Assembly (NCBI GenBank): GCA_026126305.1 | Contig: JAHCJI010000019.1 | Location: forward strand, 1-43,972 | DNA from: Phycisphaeraceae bacterium | GTDB lineage: Bacteria; Planctomycetota; Phycisphaerae; Phycisphaerales; UBA1924 | Reading direction: 5' to 3' | Length of the DNA: 43,972 nucleotides | Part shown: positions 21,551-32,515 of the stretch, piece by piece | Layout: each line of letters opens with the position of its first letter | How positions within the stretch are numbered: position 1 is the stretch's first letter | Made by a program: the position numbers and the translations under genes | Notes under the pieces: model-generated | Seen by the model: only the letters and a program-made list of their open reading frames with translations | The model's database searches: none | What the model was told of the DNA's origin: nothing

Positions 21551-22231
21551 ATGGGTAAGACTTTGGCTTGTGGGACCATGGCCATCGGCTTGGCGCTGGC
21601 AACGACCGCCCAAGGGCAGGTCGAGTACGGCGACGCGGGCATCCGAACCATCGATGCGTCCGAGACCGTCAGCGTCGCGTTGAAGGCCTTCTCACGCCGC
21701 GACGAGATGATCGTGCATGGTTCCGAACGGTCGATCCTCCTGGATCAGGCGTTCACGAGCATCGGCCCGCTGCTGGGCGGCCCGGACGTGGTGCAGGCCA
21801 AATGGTCCGAAATTCGTGGCTTCGGCGAGAACGTGATCCAGATCGAGATCCGGTCGCGCGATGGTGGTGCACTGGTACCCAGCAGCCTCATGATCGGTGA
21901 AAGCCCGGCGGAGTTCATCGGCTGGGAGATCGGCGTCAGCGACCCGATCGAATTCCTTCCCTTCGCTGGTGATGTCAATGTCACCCAGTACAAGGTTTTT
22001 GTCAGTGAGAATCGGGGCATCGACTTCACCGTCTTTGACCTCACGTCCTCGTTCCGCAATCCCTGGGACGGGACCGATGTCGGACGCGTCCTGCCCCTGC
22101 GCACGCCCGGTGGGCCCGTGAACTACAACCTGATGATCTTGGAGTACACCTACGAGTACACCATCCCCTCGCCCGGCGGAGTGGCGATTTTGGGCGCGAC
22201 GTGGCTTTTGGCTTCCCGACGCCGGCGCTGA
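21551..22231 (+). CDS. Secreted protein with PEP-CTERM-like sorting tail
   Basis: The 226-residue protein has a signal peptide (MGKTLACGTMAIGLALATTA, cleavage near QGQ) and a beta-rich body with no named family. The C-terminus reads PSPGG, a short hydrophobic helix, then RRRR. This is the tripartite layout of PEP-CTERM-type tails, which are recognised by exosortase and leave proteins attached to the envelope or matrix; here the first Pro-Glu-Pro is reduced to P-S-P. No exosortase gene is in the window. The ATG at 21551 has GGAG about 6 nt upstream. A TACCTT at 21434-21439 is a possible -10. The 180-bp gap before it holds a small GGCGC/GCGCC hairpin (21391-21407). Confidence 0.8.
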   Translation: MGKTLACGTMAIGLALATTAQGQVEYGDAGIRTIDASETVSVALKAFSRRDEMIVHGSERSILLDQAFTSIGPLLGGPDVVQAKWSEIRGFGENVIQIEIRSRDGGALVPSSLMIGESPAEFIGWEIGVSDPIEFLPFAGDVNVTQYKVFVSENRGIDFTVFDLTSSFRNPWDGTDVGRVLPLRTPGGPVNYNLMILEYTYEYTIPSPGGVAILGATWLLASRRRR

Positions 22232-22397
22232 TTCATCGCAGGATTCGGTCTTGCACTGACGCAAAGCGAACCCACGCCGCAAACGCGTGCGCGAGGTTCA
22301 CGTTGCTGCGTTGTGGAAAACTCGCGTGCATCGATACATGGGTGGACTTGTCCGGAGTCTGGCTGGACACGCCGTCTCGCCCACGTGCGGCATGCTC

Positions 22398-22403
22398 TAT
22401 ACT
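22398..22403 (+). promoter_or_regulatory. TATACT -10 element of the BamD-like gene, leaderless type
   Basis: TATACT is followed by GGGCC and the ATG at 22409. There is no Shine-Dalgarno. This is the best-matching hexamer of the set, being one base from TATAAT. Confidence 0.55.
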
Positions 22404-22408
22404 GGGCC

Positions 22409-23386
22409 ATGAATCAAGAACGGTTGGCCGTGGTCCTGCTCGCCGTGCTCGTGCTGATTGGCATGGCCTTTGGGCAGAGCGCGCAGCTGGAACTTGGCGA
22501 TGGTCCCTGGGGCGAGGTTGACTCCAGCCGACCCATGGACCCCGACGAGGCCACCATCCGCAACGCATGGGCAACCCTGCTCTCGGGCCAACCGGCCAAG
22601 GCCAGGAGCATGCTCAACACATGGCTGCGCGAAAATCGAGGCACGGGCAACCAGTGGGCCGCGACGGCCCTGCTCGTGCGCGGCGATGCCAAGGCCGCCC
22701 AGGGCAACGAATACGACGCCTTGTTTGATTATGAAGAGATCCAGCGAAACTTCCCCGGCACGCCCGAGTACGTGCAGGCCGCCGAACGAGTGCTGGCCAT
22801 CTCGGTCGAGTACCTCGAGGGCAAACGCCGGAAGTTTCTGGGCATGCGCATCATCGGCGCTCAAGGCGATGGCGAGGAGCTGCTCGTGCGGATCTCCGAG
22901 CGATTGCCCGGCAGCCAGCTGGCCGAGCGGGCCCAGCTCGAGTTAGGTGCCTACTACCGTCGGATTGGCGAGTTTGCGCAGGCTCGCGAGGTATACGGCA
23001 TCTTCCTGGAATCGTTCCCGAATTCGACGTACTACCGCGCGGTGCTGCTCGCGCGGATCGAGGCGACTTTTGCCCAGTACAACGGCCCGCAGTACGACGG
23101 TTCGAGCCTGTTGGAGACACTGGAACTGCTGGACTTGTACGTTGCTCGATATCCGGGAGACCTGGAAGTGCAGGCCGAGCTCGACGCCCTGCGTGTCCGC
23201 ATCGACGAGAGCCAGGGGCAGCAGGTCTTGGGCATGGCCCGTGTCTACCTGCTGCGAAACGAGAAGGCATCGGCCAGGTACGTGCTCCGGCGGCTGCTGC
23301 GAGACCACCCCCGGACCACCGCCGCCCGCGAGGGATTGGAGATCCTGCGAGACCGCGGCTGGCTGTCCGCAGGTGACGTGCCATGA
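22409..23386 (+). CDS. TPR protein resembling outer-membrane assembly factor BamD
   Basis: The 325-residue product has one N-terminal hydrophobic segment (RLAVVLLAVLVLIGMAFGQ) and then tandem TPR-like helices. Recognisable pairs are LLVRGDAKAAQGNEYDALFD, LGAYYRRIGEFAQAREVYG and GMARVYLLRNEKASARYVLR. BamD proteins are TPR lipoproteins that help fold outer-membrane beta-barrels, but no lipobox Cys is present here, so anchoring would be by the signal segment or not at all. The call rests on fold and context: it overlaps lptE by 4 nt (ATGA). A second possibility is a generic periplasmic TPR protein. The ATG at 22409 is set by the TATACT element and the hydrophobic start. Confidence 0.7.
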   Translation: MNQERLAVVLLAVLVLIGMAFGQSAQLELGDGPWGEVDSSRPMDPDEATIRNAWATLLSGQPAKARSMLNTWLRENRGTGNQWAATALLVRGDAKAAQGNEYDALFDYEEIQRNFPGTPEYVQAAERVLAISVEYLEGKRRKFLGMRIIGAQGDGEELLVRISERLPGSQLAERAQLELGAYYRRIGEFAQAREVYGIFLESFPNSTYYRAVLLARIEATFAQYNGPQYDGSSLLETLELLDLYVARYPGDLEVQAELDALRVRIDESQGQQVLGMARVYLLRNEKASARYVLRRLLRDHPRTTAAREGLEILRDRGWLSAGDVP

Positions 23387-23889
23387 AACGGGCCGCGTGT
23401 GTCTTGACTTGGCTCGTCTGTGTCCTGGTGGGTTGTTCGAGCGACCCGACCAAGGGTTACAGCACGTCGAGCTCCTTCGATCGTTCCGTGCGCACCATCG
23501 CCGTGACCGTCTTTGAGAACGAGACCTTCCACCCGGGCGTGGAGGCCGACCTGGCCACGGCGTTGATTCGTCGCGTGCAGCGAGACACGCCCTGGCGCGT
23601 GACGGAGGCAGCCACGGCCGAGACGACCCTTCGTGGGGTGATCCGTCAGGTGGAAATCCGCAGGTTGACCCAGGACACCGCTGGGGGCATCACCCAGCAG
23701 GCCGCCGTCCGTGTGGTGGCCGATTTCGAGTGGCGAGCGGGAACGGGCCGCGTCCTGGCGCGACGCGTGGGCGTGTCGGCCACGGAGTCGTTCATGCCAG
23801 CCGCGGGCGAACCGCTGGAGGTGGGCCTCTCCGCCGCAGTGGAGGAATTGGCAGGAGTGATCCTGGAAGCCATGCGTTCGGGTTGGTAA
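23383..23889 (+). CDS. lptE: LPS-assembly lipoprotein LptE
   Basis: LptE plugs the LptD barrel that inserts lipopolysaccharide into the outer membrane. The 168-residue product has a lipobox CVLVGC with Cys18. The family core follows: TIAVTVFENETFHPGVEADLATALIRRVQRDTPWRV, then a beta stretch GVIRQVEIRR and VVADFEWR. This matches the short LptE type of non-proteobacterial Gram-negatives. It overlaps the BamD-like gene by ATGA, so the two are probably one transcript dedicated to outer-membrane assembly. No lptD is in the window. The 213-bp gap to ftsH holds a possible -10 (TAGGCT, 24070-24075) and no other feature I can name. Confidence 0.83.
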   Translation: MKRAACVLTWLVCVLVGCSSDPTKGYSTSSSFDRSVRTIAVTVFENETFHPGVEADLATALIRRVQRDTPWRVTEAATAETTLRGVIRQVEIRRLTQDTAGGITQQAAVRVVADFEWRAGTGRVLARRVGVSATESFMPAAGEPLEVGLSAAVEELAGVILEAMRSGW

Positions 23890-24102
23890 TGCGACCCTCA
23901 GGCGATCGCGGGCGTACCAGAGGGGCAGGAATGGTCCTCGCCGGTCACGGGTTGGTCCCCGAGCCAAGGGCTTCGGGCCGCCCGGGCATGGCGAGCCTCT
24001 AGGATGGCCCGTTCCATGGCCGATGCAGACCACGGGGTCTGCCGGTCGAACCGGGTGGAGGGCCCTTGGTAGGCTTGCTCACGACCCGCCAACGGAGATT
24101 GC

Positions 24103-26133
<2,031 letters not shown>

Positions 26134-26336
26134 CAAAGAACGAGGCCCGGGCGCGAGCCTGGGCCATTGGTCATTGAAGGACCCGGGCTGGTGTCCACTT
26201 CTCGTCTTTGCCTGCCAAGATGACACCTTGGGCTGAGTGGTGGTGGGGGGTGGCAGCGCTGGTTGTGCTCTGGGTAGGCCCTGGGGCGGGCGGTGAAGCG
26301 GTCGCCAACAGGCACGCGGCTTGTAGGGAAGCAGGC

Positions 26337-26816
26337 GTGATCCCCTCGCGCGAGACAACCTGCCACCCGGGCCCCTCCCGGCTGAACCTGCTGCTGAGCG
26401 ATGCCAGCCGGCCCGAGCATTCGTGGGCCGATCGGCTGCCGCCGCTGCTCGAGCCCCTGGGGGTTCGGACGGTGCGGGCCCACACGGGTCGAGAGGCGAC
26501 CGAGGTGATCCGGGCGACGCCGATCCACATGGCCGTGGTCGATCTGGCCCTGCCTTTGGATGCTGGCTCGGACGAGGACGGCGGGCTTCGGCTGCTGGAG
26601 TTGCTGCGTCGGGCCGAGAGCCCCCCGCCGACGATCGTGATCCGCCGTGCCCGGACGGCCCGTGAGGCCAGCCGCGAGGCGATGCGGGCGTTGCTGGCCG
26701 ACGCCTTCGCGGTGGTGGATCGCCCGAGCCACCACCGGGACGTTGAACTGTTACTGGAGGTGCTGCGCCGCGTGCTGGCGCGTCACTACCGGGGCCAATG
26801 GCCCGGAAGCATGTAA
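26337..26816 (+). CDS. Degenerate response-regulator receiver domain protein
   Basis: From the GTG at 26337 the product is 159 residues and consists of one receiver-like fold. LNLLLSDAS would be strand 1, AVVDLALPLD strand 3 with the phosphoacceptor-like Asp, and TIVIRRAR strand 4. The acidic pair after strand 1 is reduced to SDAS, and the invariant Lys is replaced in VVDRPSHH. It may not be phosphorylated in the normal way. No output domain or kinase gene is nearby. The frame is open further upstream to 26208 but that part would add a hydrophobic Trp-rich segment unlike a receiver. The stop is 63 bases before groES. Confidence 0.6.
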   Translation: MIPSRETTCHPGPSRLNLLLSDASRPEHSWADRLPPLLEPLGVRTVRAHTGREATEVIRATPIHMAVVDLALPLDAGSDEDGGLRLLELLRRAESPPPTIVIRRARTAREASREAMRALLADAFAVVDRPSHHRDVELLLEVLRRVLARHYRGQWPGSM

Positions 26817-26836
26817 GCACGAACAACACCAATTGG

Positions 26837-26854
26837 GCCCGCGCCGAAGCGGGC
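26837..26854 (+). promoter_or_regulatory. Hairpin in the groES leader
   Basis: A 6-bp perfect inverted repeat, GCCCGC and GCGGGC, encloses a 6-base loop. It lies 25 bases before the groES ATG and 12 before its AGGAG. It could attenuate or stabilise the chaperonin message. No CIRCE element is seen, so HrcA control is not indicated. Confidence 0.35.
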
Positions 26855-26879
26855 TACACACGCACAGGAGCGATGCACG

Positions 26880-27212
26880 ATGGCCGCGACAAAGACCCCC
26901 ACGAAGACCAAGAAGAAACTCAACATCCGCCCGCTGCACGACAAGATCATCGTTCGCCGCGACGAGGCCGAGAGCGTGACCGCCTCGGGCATCTTCCTGC
27001 CCGAGAGCAGCAAAGACCGGCCCAAGACCGGGCTGGTCGAGGCCGTGGGCGACGGCGCCCTGAACACCGAGACGGGCGAGCGCGTGCCGCTGGAGCTCAA
27101 GAGGGGCGACCGCGTGATCTTCAGCAGTTACTCGGGCACCGAGGTCAAGATCGACGGCGAAGAGCTGCTGATCATGACCGAGAGCGACGTGCTGGCGGTT
27201 CTGGAAGGCTGA
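26880..27212 (+). CDS. groES: Co-chaperonin GroES
   Basis: GroES caps GroEL during ATP-driven folding in the cytosol. The 110-residue product has a lysine-rich extension of about 12 residues (MAATKTPTKTKKK), then the family core NIRPLHDKIIVRRDEAE. The mobile loop is SVTASGIFLPESSKDRPKTG, and the core continues GLVEAVGDG ... GDRVIFSSYSGTEV and ends ESDVLAVLEG. Usual length is about 96, so the N-terminal extension is real but modest. AGGAG lies 9 nt before the ATG. It heads the unit groES - small ORF - groEL. Confidence 0.97.
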   Translation: MAATKTPTKTKKKLNIRPLHDKIIVRRDEAESVTASGIFLPESSKDRPKTGLVEAVGDGALNTETGERVPLELKRGDRVIFSSYSGTEVKIDGEELLIMTESDVLAVLEG

Positions 27213-27224
27213 AGCGGCCTGCGC

Positions 27225-29236
<2,012 letters not shown>

Positions 29237-29244
29237 TTGAAAAC

Positions 29245-29272
29245 TGCTCGACGCCGGAAACGGTTTCGAGCA
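29245..29272 (+). terminator. Stem-loop after groEL
   Basis: TGCTCGA (29245-29251) pairs with TCGAGCA (29266-29272). An inner CCG/CGG stem is closed by a GAAA tetraloop, a stable GNRA form. The stem starts 9 bases after the groEL stop. Only a weak T-run (TCTTGT) follows, so intrinsic termination is not certain. The GTG of the next gene lies 4 bases beyond the stem. Confidence 0.55.
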
Positions 29273-29276
29273 TCTT

Positions 29277-30218
29277 GTGCTCAACAACGATAAAACAAAA
29301 TTATATTCATTCCTCCTCTTCACAGGTGGCGTGGTAATTACTTTTTTGATTAACTGGGCAGCTATCTATGCCCAGGACCAAATCGCTCGACCCCGAGTGG
29401 CGATCTTGCTCTCCAAGCCGTTTACAACGCCTTCTGGCTTTGCTGTTGTTGGCTCCATCCATAACTACTCAGGCGACTTTGAAGAAATATCATTTGTTGT
29501 ACCTTCGAATGTCGGCAAGTCAGACCTTTCTTTTTCAGAGTCGGTGGGAGTGGAGCTCGACGAAACGACAACTGCCTCAACTAACTTTCAGCGAGTGGTG
29601 GTCACTGGCCTCCCGCCAAACACGGTCACAACCGTGCTTGTTCCGCTTCCGAGCGCCACAGCCTCGCAGTTTGTCGGACCTATTGCAACATCTAGACACA
29701 GCTTGGAGTTTGCTAGGAATGGGATCGTCATTGACACGATGCCGGAGCCGTTATGGAGAGCTGTGTTGATTACCGCAATATATGCCATCTTCTTTGCTGC
29801 ATCCCTAATTTGGTTCTATCACGTAGCCAAGAAAATTCACGCAAACATCGAAAGTGTCAAGAAAGACGCCGCTGAAATCATGGAGCAACTAGAAGATAGC
29901 AAGAAGTCGTCACGTAAACATGAGCAAGCAATTCGTAAGCAACTTGCGTTTCGAAATCTCCGGTTCTACAAGTCGTACCAGGCTCTTCATGATGAAAACA
30001 CATTCTGGCGATCAATCGCCCTTAAGATTGTGCTTGCTGATGGAGGCGATCAGCGAGATGGACTCAGGTGGCTGCGTGCTGTGCGAAACGCTTTGAACAC
30101 ACGAGCCATCGACACCGACTCGGTGCTTGACAGTGACCAGTTAACGGAGATGCTCGAGATCGAGTCAAAGTTGTCTCAGTCAACGGATTTGAACAAGAGT
30201 CTGAGTCCTGAAGACTGA
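29277..30218 (+). CDS. Low-GC membrane protein with cytoplasmic coiled coil
   Basis: The 313-residue product is about 47% GC by sampling, far below the neighbours, so it is likely acquired. It has an N-terminal hydrophobic segment (YSFLLFTGGVVITFLINWAAIY) and then a beta-rich region of about 120 residues, expected outside the membrane. A second hydrophobic segment (AVLITAIYAIFFAASLIWFY) leads to a coiled coil (VKKDAAEIMEQLEDSKK) and a helical end. I know no family. The start is a GTG at 29277 that sits right behind the groEL stem-loop, with no clear ribosome site; no later ATG precedes the hydrophobic segment. A sensor or effector role is possible but not shown. Confidence 0.65.
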   Translation: MLNNDKTKLYSFLLFTGGVVITFLINWAAIYAQDQIARPRVAILLSKPFTTPSGFAVVGSIHNYSGDFEEISFVVPSNVGKSDLSFSESVGVELDETTTASTNFQRVVVTGLPPNTVTTVLVPLPSATASQFVGPIATSRHSLEFARNGIVIDTMPEPLWRAVLITAIYAIFFAASLIWFYHVAKKIHANIESVKKDAAEIMEQLEDSKKSSRKHEQAIRKQLAFRNLRFYKSYQALHDENTFWRSIALKIVLADGGDQRDGLRWLRAVRNALNTRAIDTDSVLDSDQLTEMLEIESKLSQSTDLNKSLSPED

Positions 30219-30229
30219 CTATTACACCA

Positions 30230-30246
30230 CCCCACCCCCCTCAAAC
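30230..30246 (+). repeat. 17-bp direct repeat, copy 1
   Basis: CCCCACCCCCCTCAAAC is found here and, identically, at 30752-30768, 522 bp away. The two copies flank the interrupted cupin gene. The sequence is C-rich, so chance matches are easier than normal. Confidence 0.5.
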
Positions 30247-30313
30247 ACCCGCCCCAGCCCCACACCCCCCACAACGGGCGCTAGCCCCCATCCCCATCCC
30301 CCTACCCTCCCCC

Positions 30314-30697
30314 ATGCCCAACCCAGAGCGCCTGCGTCCCCATCCCGCCACGCGTTTTGCCGGTGATATCCACGTGGTTGATCTCGAAGAGGCCTTCGCC
30401 AGGCTGCCCGGCGAGAGCGTCGAGCGGCGGGGGTTGGCTCAGGAGGCCCTGTACTAGCACGGGCGGCTGACCACCGCCGCCTTCGCCATGCGGCAGGGTG
30501 CCATGTTCGAGAACCACACGGTCGAGGGCGAGGCGATGATCCACATGCTGGCCGGGGCCGTGCATGTGACGATGGGCGGCGTTGGCCAGGACGTGGCCGC
30601 CGGGCAGGTCGTGCTGCTGGCCCCGGGCGTCGAGCACGCGGTGGAGGCCAAAGAGGACGCCCGGCTGCTGGTGCACATCGTGCTCGAGCGGGCGTAA
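30314..30697 (+). pseudogene. Cupin-domain gene interrupted by an in-frame TAG
   Basis: From the ATG at 30314 the frame reads 47 codons, then TAG at 30455-30457, then continues open to the stop at 30697. The downstream part (AAFAMRQGAMFENHTVEGEA ... HMLAGAVHVTMGG ... APGVEHAVEAKEDA) is a cupin barrel half. The upstream part reads MPNPERLRPHPATRFAGDIH and looks like the matching N-terminus. TAG is one change from CAG (Gln). A shorter product from the ATG at 30488 (69 residues) is possible but lacks a normal first half. It may be a recent nonsense mutation, a sequencing error or a suppressed codon. The 95-base gap before it is C-rich and otherwise empty. Confidence 0.65.
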
Positions 30698-30751
30698 CGT
30701 CGCGGGGAGTCCATCACGACACCCCCACTTGCTCAATCACCCACATCAGCC

Positions 30752-30768
30752 CCCCACCCCCCTCAAAC
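30752..30768 (+). repeat. 17-bp direct repeat, copy 2
   Basis: Identical to 30230-30246. This copy overlaps the last two codons of the RNase HII gene, so the coding end of that gene sits inside the repeat. Confidence 0.5.
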
Positions 30769-31743
30769 CCGCCGCACAAGCGTGCCCCGTTCCTCTGCGC
30801 TCAGGCTCGGGCCCATGTCGGCCAGCCAGCGGCGGGCGTCGGCGGCGTAGCCCGCGGTGGGCTTCACCTCGGGGCGGCGCTGCGACCAATACGCGTTGAA
30901 TCGCGCCATGCTCATCTCGCGGGCCAGCTTGGCAAGCATCGACGCCAACGCCACGGGCAGGTGGTCGGCCTCGGCGGCGGTCTGCACACGCACCCGCGCC
31001 GTCGGCCGATCGACAAGCTCGTACGTGCTCGCCCGCACCGACTCGGCCAGCGTGCGCACCGGCCGGCCCAGGACGCGTGAAAGATCGGCCTCGTAACGCG
31101 TGCGGCCGCCCTGACGGTCGAGCACGAGCCGCGCATGGGCATTCTTATATCCGTCCATCCATGCGAGCATGAGCGGTGCCACGTCGGCAATGGCCGCCAG
31201 CGTCGTCTCCGCCTTGGAAGCGCCGCCCCCAACGAGTGCGTTGAAGCGCGATTCGTCCACGCGGGCCACACGCAACAAACCGACCGACACGCCCGCGGCC
31301 GAGAGCGACTGACGCAGCAGGTTCGCGGCGATTGGCAGCCCGGCGGCGTCGGCATGGCCGGGCAGCGGCACCGCCGGGCCGGCGTACCAGGGCAGGTCGC
31401 TGGGATCCATCCCAAGGGCCTCGAACAACTCCAGGTCGGTGCCGGGCCACCGACCGTTCATCGCGTGCAGGAAGGCAAGCACGCTGCGTTCGGCCTCGGC
31501 CAGGCGGCCCGGGCCCTGGGCCAGGGGCTTGCACAGCTTCTTGCTGTCGGCCACGGCCAGACGTCCCCGGGCGTCTCGCGGCGATCGGCAGACGGCCGTC
31601 CGCAGCCGTTCCCATACGTCGGGCGCTCCGCCGCCATCGTCGCCTGGGGCCCACCGCTCGATCCGCAACGCCGCCACGCCCACGCACAGCGGTCCGAGCA
31701 TGGGCCCATATCCGGCTTCGTCGATGCCGATGTAGAGCAGCAT
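30763..31743 (-). CDS. rnhB: Enlarged RNase HII-like protein
   Basis: RNase HII cuts RNA at RNA-DNA junctions and removes single ribonucleotides from DNA. The 326-residue product keeps the family acids: Asp8 and Glu9 in GIDEAGYGPMLGP, Asp209 in LVLDRQGG and Asp260 in AEADHLPVALASMLAKLARE. It also has ADSKKL and an alignable SRFNAL region. It differs from typical 200-residue enzymes: the usual DEAGRGP is DEAGYGP, and about 120 extra residues lie in 30-60, 75-150 and the C-terminus. The Arg lost at position 12 helps recognise the junction in RNase HII, so specificity may have shifted. The start ATG has TAACAA six bases upstream and no Shine-Dalgarno. Confidence 0.82.
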   Translation of the reverse strand: MLLYIGIDEAGYGPMLGPLCVGVAALRIERWAPGDDGGGAPDVWERLRTAVCRSPRDARGRLAVADSKKLCKPLAQGPGRLAEAERSVLAFLHAMNGRWPGTDLELFEALGMDPSDLPWYAGPAVPLPGHADAAGLPIAANLLRQSLSAAGVSVGLLRVARVDESRFNALVGGGASKAETTLAAIADVAPLMLAWMDGYKNAHARLVLDRQGGRTRYEADLSRVLGRPVRTLAESVRASTYELVDRPTARVRVQTAAEADHLPVALASMLAKLAREMSMARFNAYWSQRRPEVKPTAGYAADARRWLADMGPSLSAEERGTLVRRV

Positions 31744-31749
31744 GGGGCA

Positions 31750-31755
31750 TTGTTA
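31750..31755 (-). promoter_or_regulatory. Weak -10 element (TAACAA) of the RNase HII-like gene
   Basis: TAACAA on the minus strand is followed by six bases (TGCCCC) and the ATG at 31743. It lacks the final T of TANNNT, so it is weaker than the others. Confidence 0.3.
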
Positions 31756-31761
31756 GGCGCA

Positions 31762-31767
31762 TATGCT
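31762..31767 (+). promoter_or_regulatory. TATGCT -10 element of the gene at 31774, leaderless type
   Basis: TATGCT is followed by six bases (CGTGGC) and the ATG at 31774. The gap between the divergent genes is only 30 bp, so both start signals share it and any -35 boxes lie in the opposite gene. Confidence 0.45.
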
Positions 31768-31773
31768 CGTGGC

Positions 31774-32457
31774 ATGACCTGGCTGAACATCGATTGGGCG
31801 ATACAGAACATTCAAGAGTTCAACAACCATGCCGAGTCGGCGGCCAACGACCGGCTCACGCATCGCATCTTTTCCGATCGCACTCCCAACGGTCCAACCG
31901 TGGGCGAGCGCGTGGTGCTGCTGGACAAGCTCTGGTGTACGCAGATGTTCTGGCAGGCCGACCACGCCGTGAAGGTCATCCAGAGCCTCCGCGAGGGCGA
32001 GCCGCGGATTTTGGACGCAGTCCAAGCCCTGGGGCCGGACACGCTCGAAACCCAGCCGTTCGTGGTGATCGACTTGGCGCTTTGGGCGATGCCCATCGTG
32101 CTGGGCCATGACCCGGAGAACCCCGCACGCAACACGTACGCGCCTTACTCCTTTGCGAGTAAGTACCTGCATTGGACGGCGCCACACCTCTTCCCGATCA
32201 CGGACAATCGTGCTCGAGAAAAGGTCAACCGTTTGCAACGCCAGCACGAGATCCTCCCCCGGGTGCCGAACAGTAACAATTACGGCTGGCACGACGACTA
32301 CCCCAGGTGGATTCACTTCTACAGCAAACTGATCGCCTCGCTCTCGGAAGCGGAACGCAAGAAGATCATCAATGCCGACCGGACCTCTCAGCCGGTGGGC
32401 GAGCGGTGCGAGAACACGCTGCTTCGCATCCTCGACAAGGCCTTCTACTGGGGATAA
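31774..32457 (+). CDS. Hypothetical protein
   Basis: The 227-residue protein has no signal or membrane segment and is probably cytoplasmic and mostly helical. The most distinctive stretch is YAPYSFASKYLHWTAPHLFP followed by ITDNRAREKVNRLQ. A similar SFASK-Y ... FPI-D pattern is familiar from uncharacterised proteins, but I cannot assign a family. Composition is slightly lower in GC (about 60%) than its neighbours. It is divergent from the RNase HII-like gene and 58 bases before ispG. The ATG at 31774 is chosen for the TATGCT signal; a frame opening at 31135 is antisense. Confidence 0.7.
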   Translation: MTWLNIDWAIQNIQEFNNHAESAANDRLTHRIFSDRTPNGPTVGERVVLLDKLWCTQMFWQADHAVKVIQSLREGEPRILDAVQALGPDTLETQPFVVIDLALWAMPIVLGHDPENPARNTYAPYSFASKYLHWTAPHLFPITDNRAREKVNRLQRQHEILPRVPNSNNYGWHDDYPRWIHFYSKLIASLSEAERKKIINADRTSQPVGERCENTLLRILDKAFYWG

Positions 32458-32503
32458 CGGCTACCGATCGGCAAGCCACCGACCCTGTCGCGTGCCGCCA
32501 CCG

Positions 32504-32509
32504 TACACT
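32504..32509 (+). promoter_or_regulatory. TACACT -10 element of ispG, leaderless type
   Basis: TACACT is followed by six bases (TTCCCG) and the ATG at 32516. The same hexamer precedes metF and nrdR. There is no Shine-Dalgarno. Confidence 0.5.
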
Positions 32510-32515
32510 TTCCCG

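Noticed and set aside
24030..24070. tRNA T-arm-like GGTTCGACC on the minus strand
   Set aside because: The stem and loop lengths do not fit and no acceptor or anticodon arm is found around it.
26208..26336. Upstream extension of the receiver-like gene with a Trp-rich hydrophobic start
   Set aside because: A receiver fold beginning near residue 18 of the GTG 26337 version is more consistent, and the extension has no ribosome site.
26817..26879. CIRCE operator before groES
   Set aside because: No TTAGCACTC ... GAGTGCTAA-type inverted repeat is found between the previous gene and groES.
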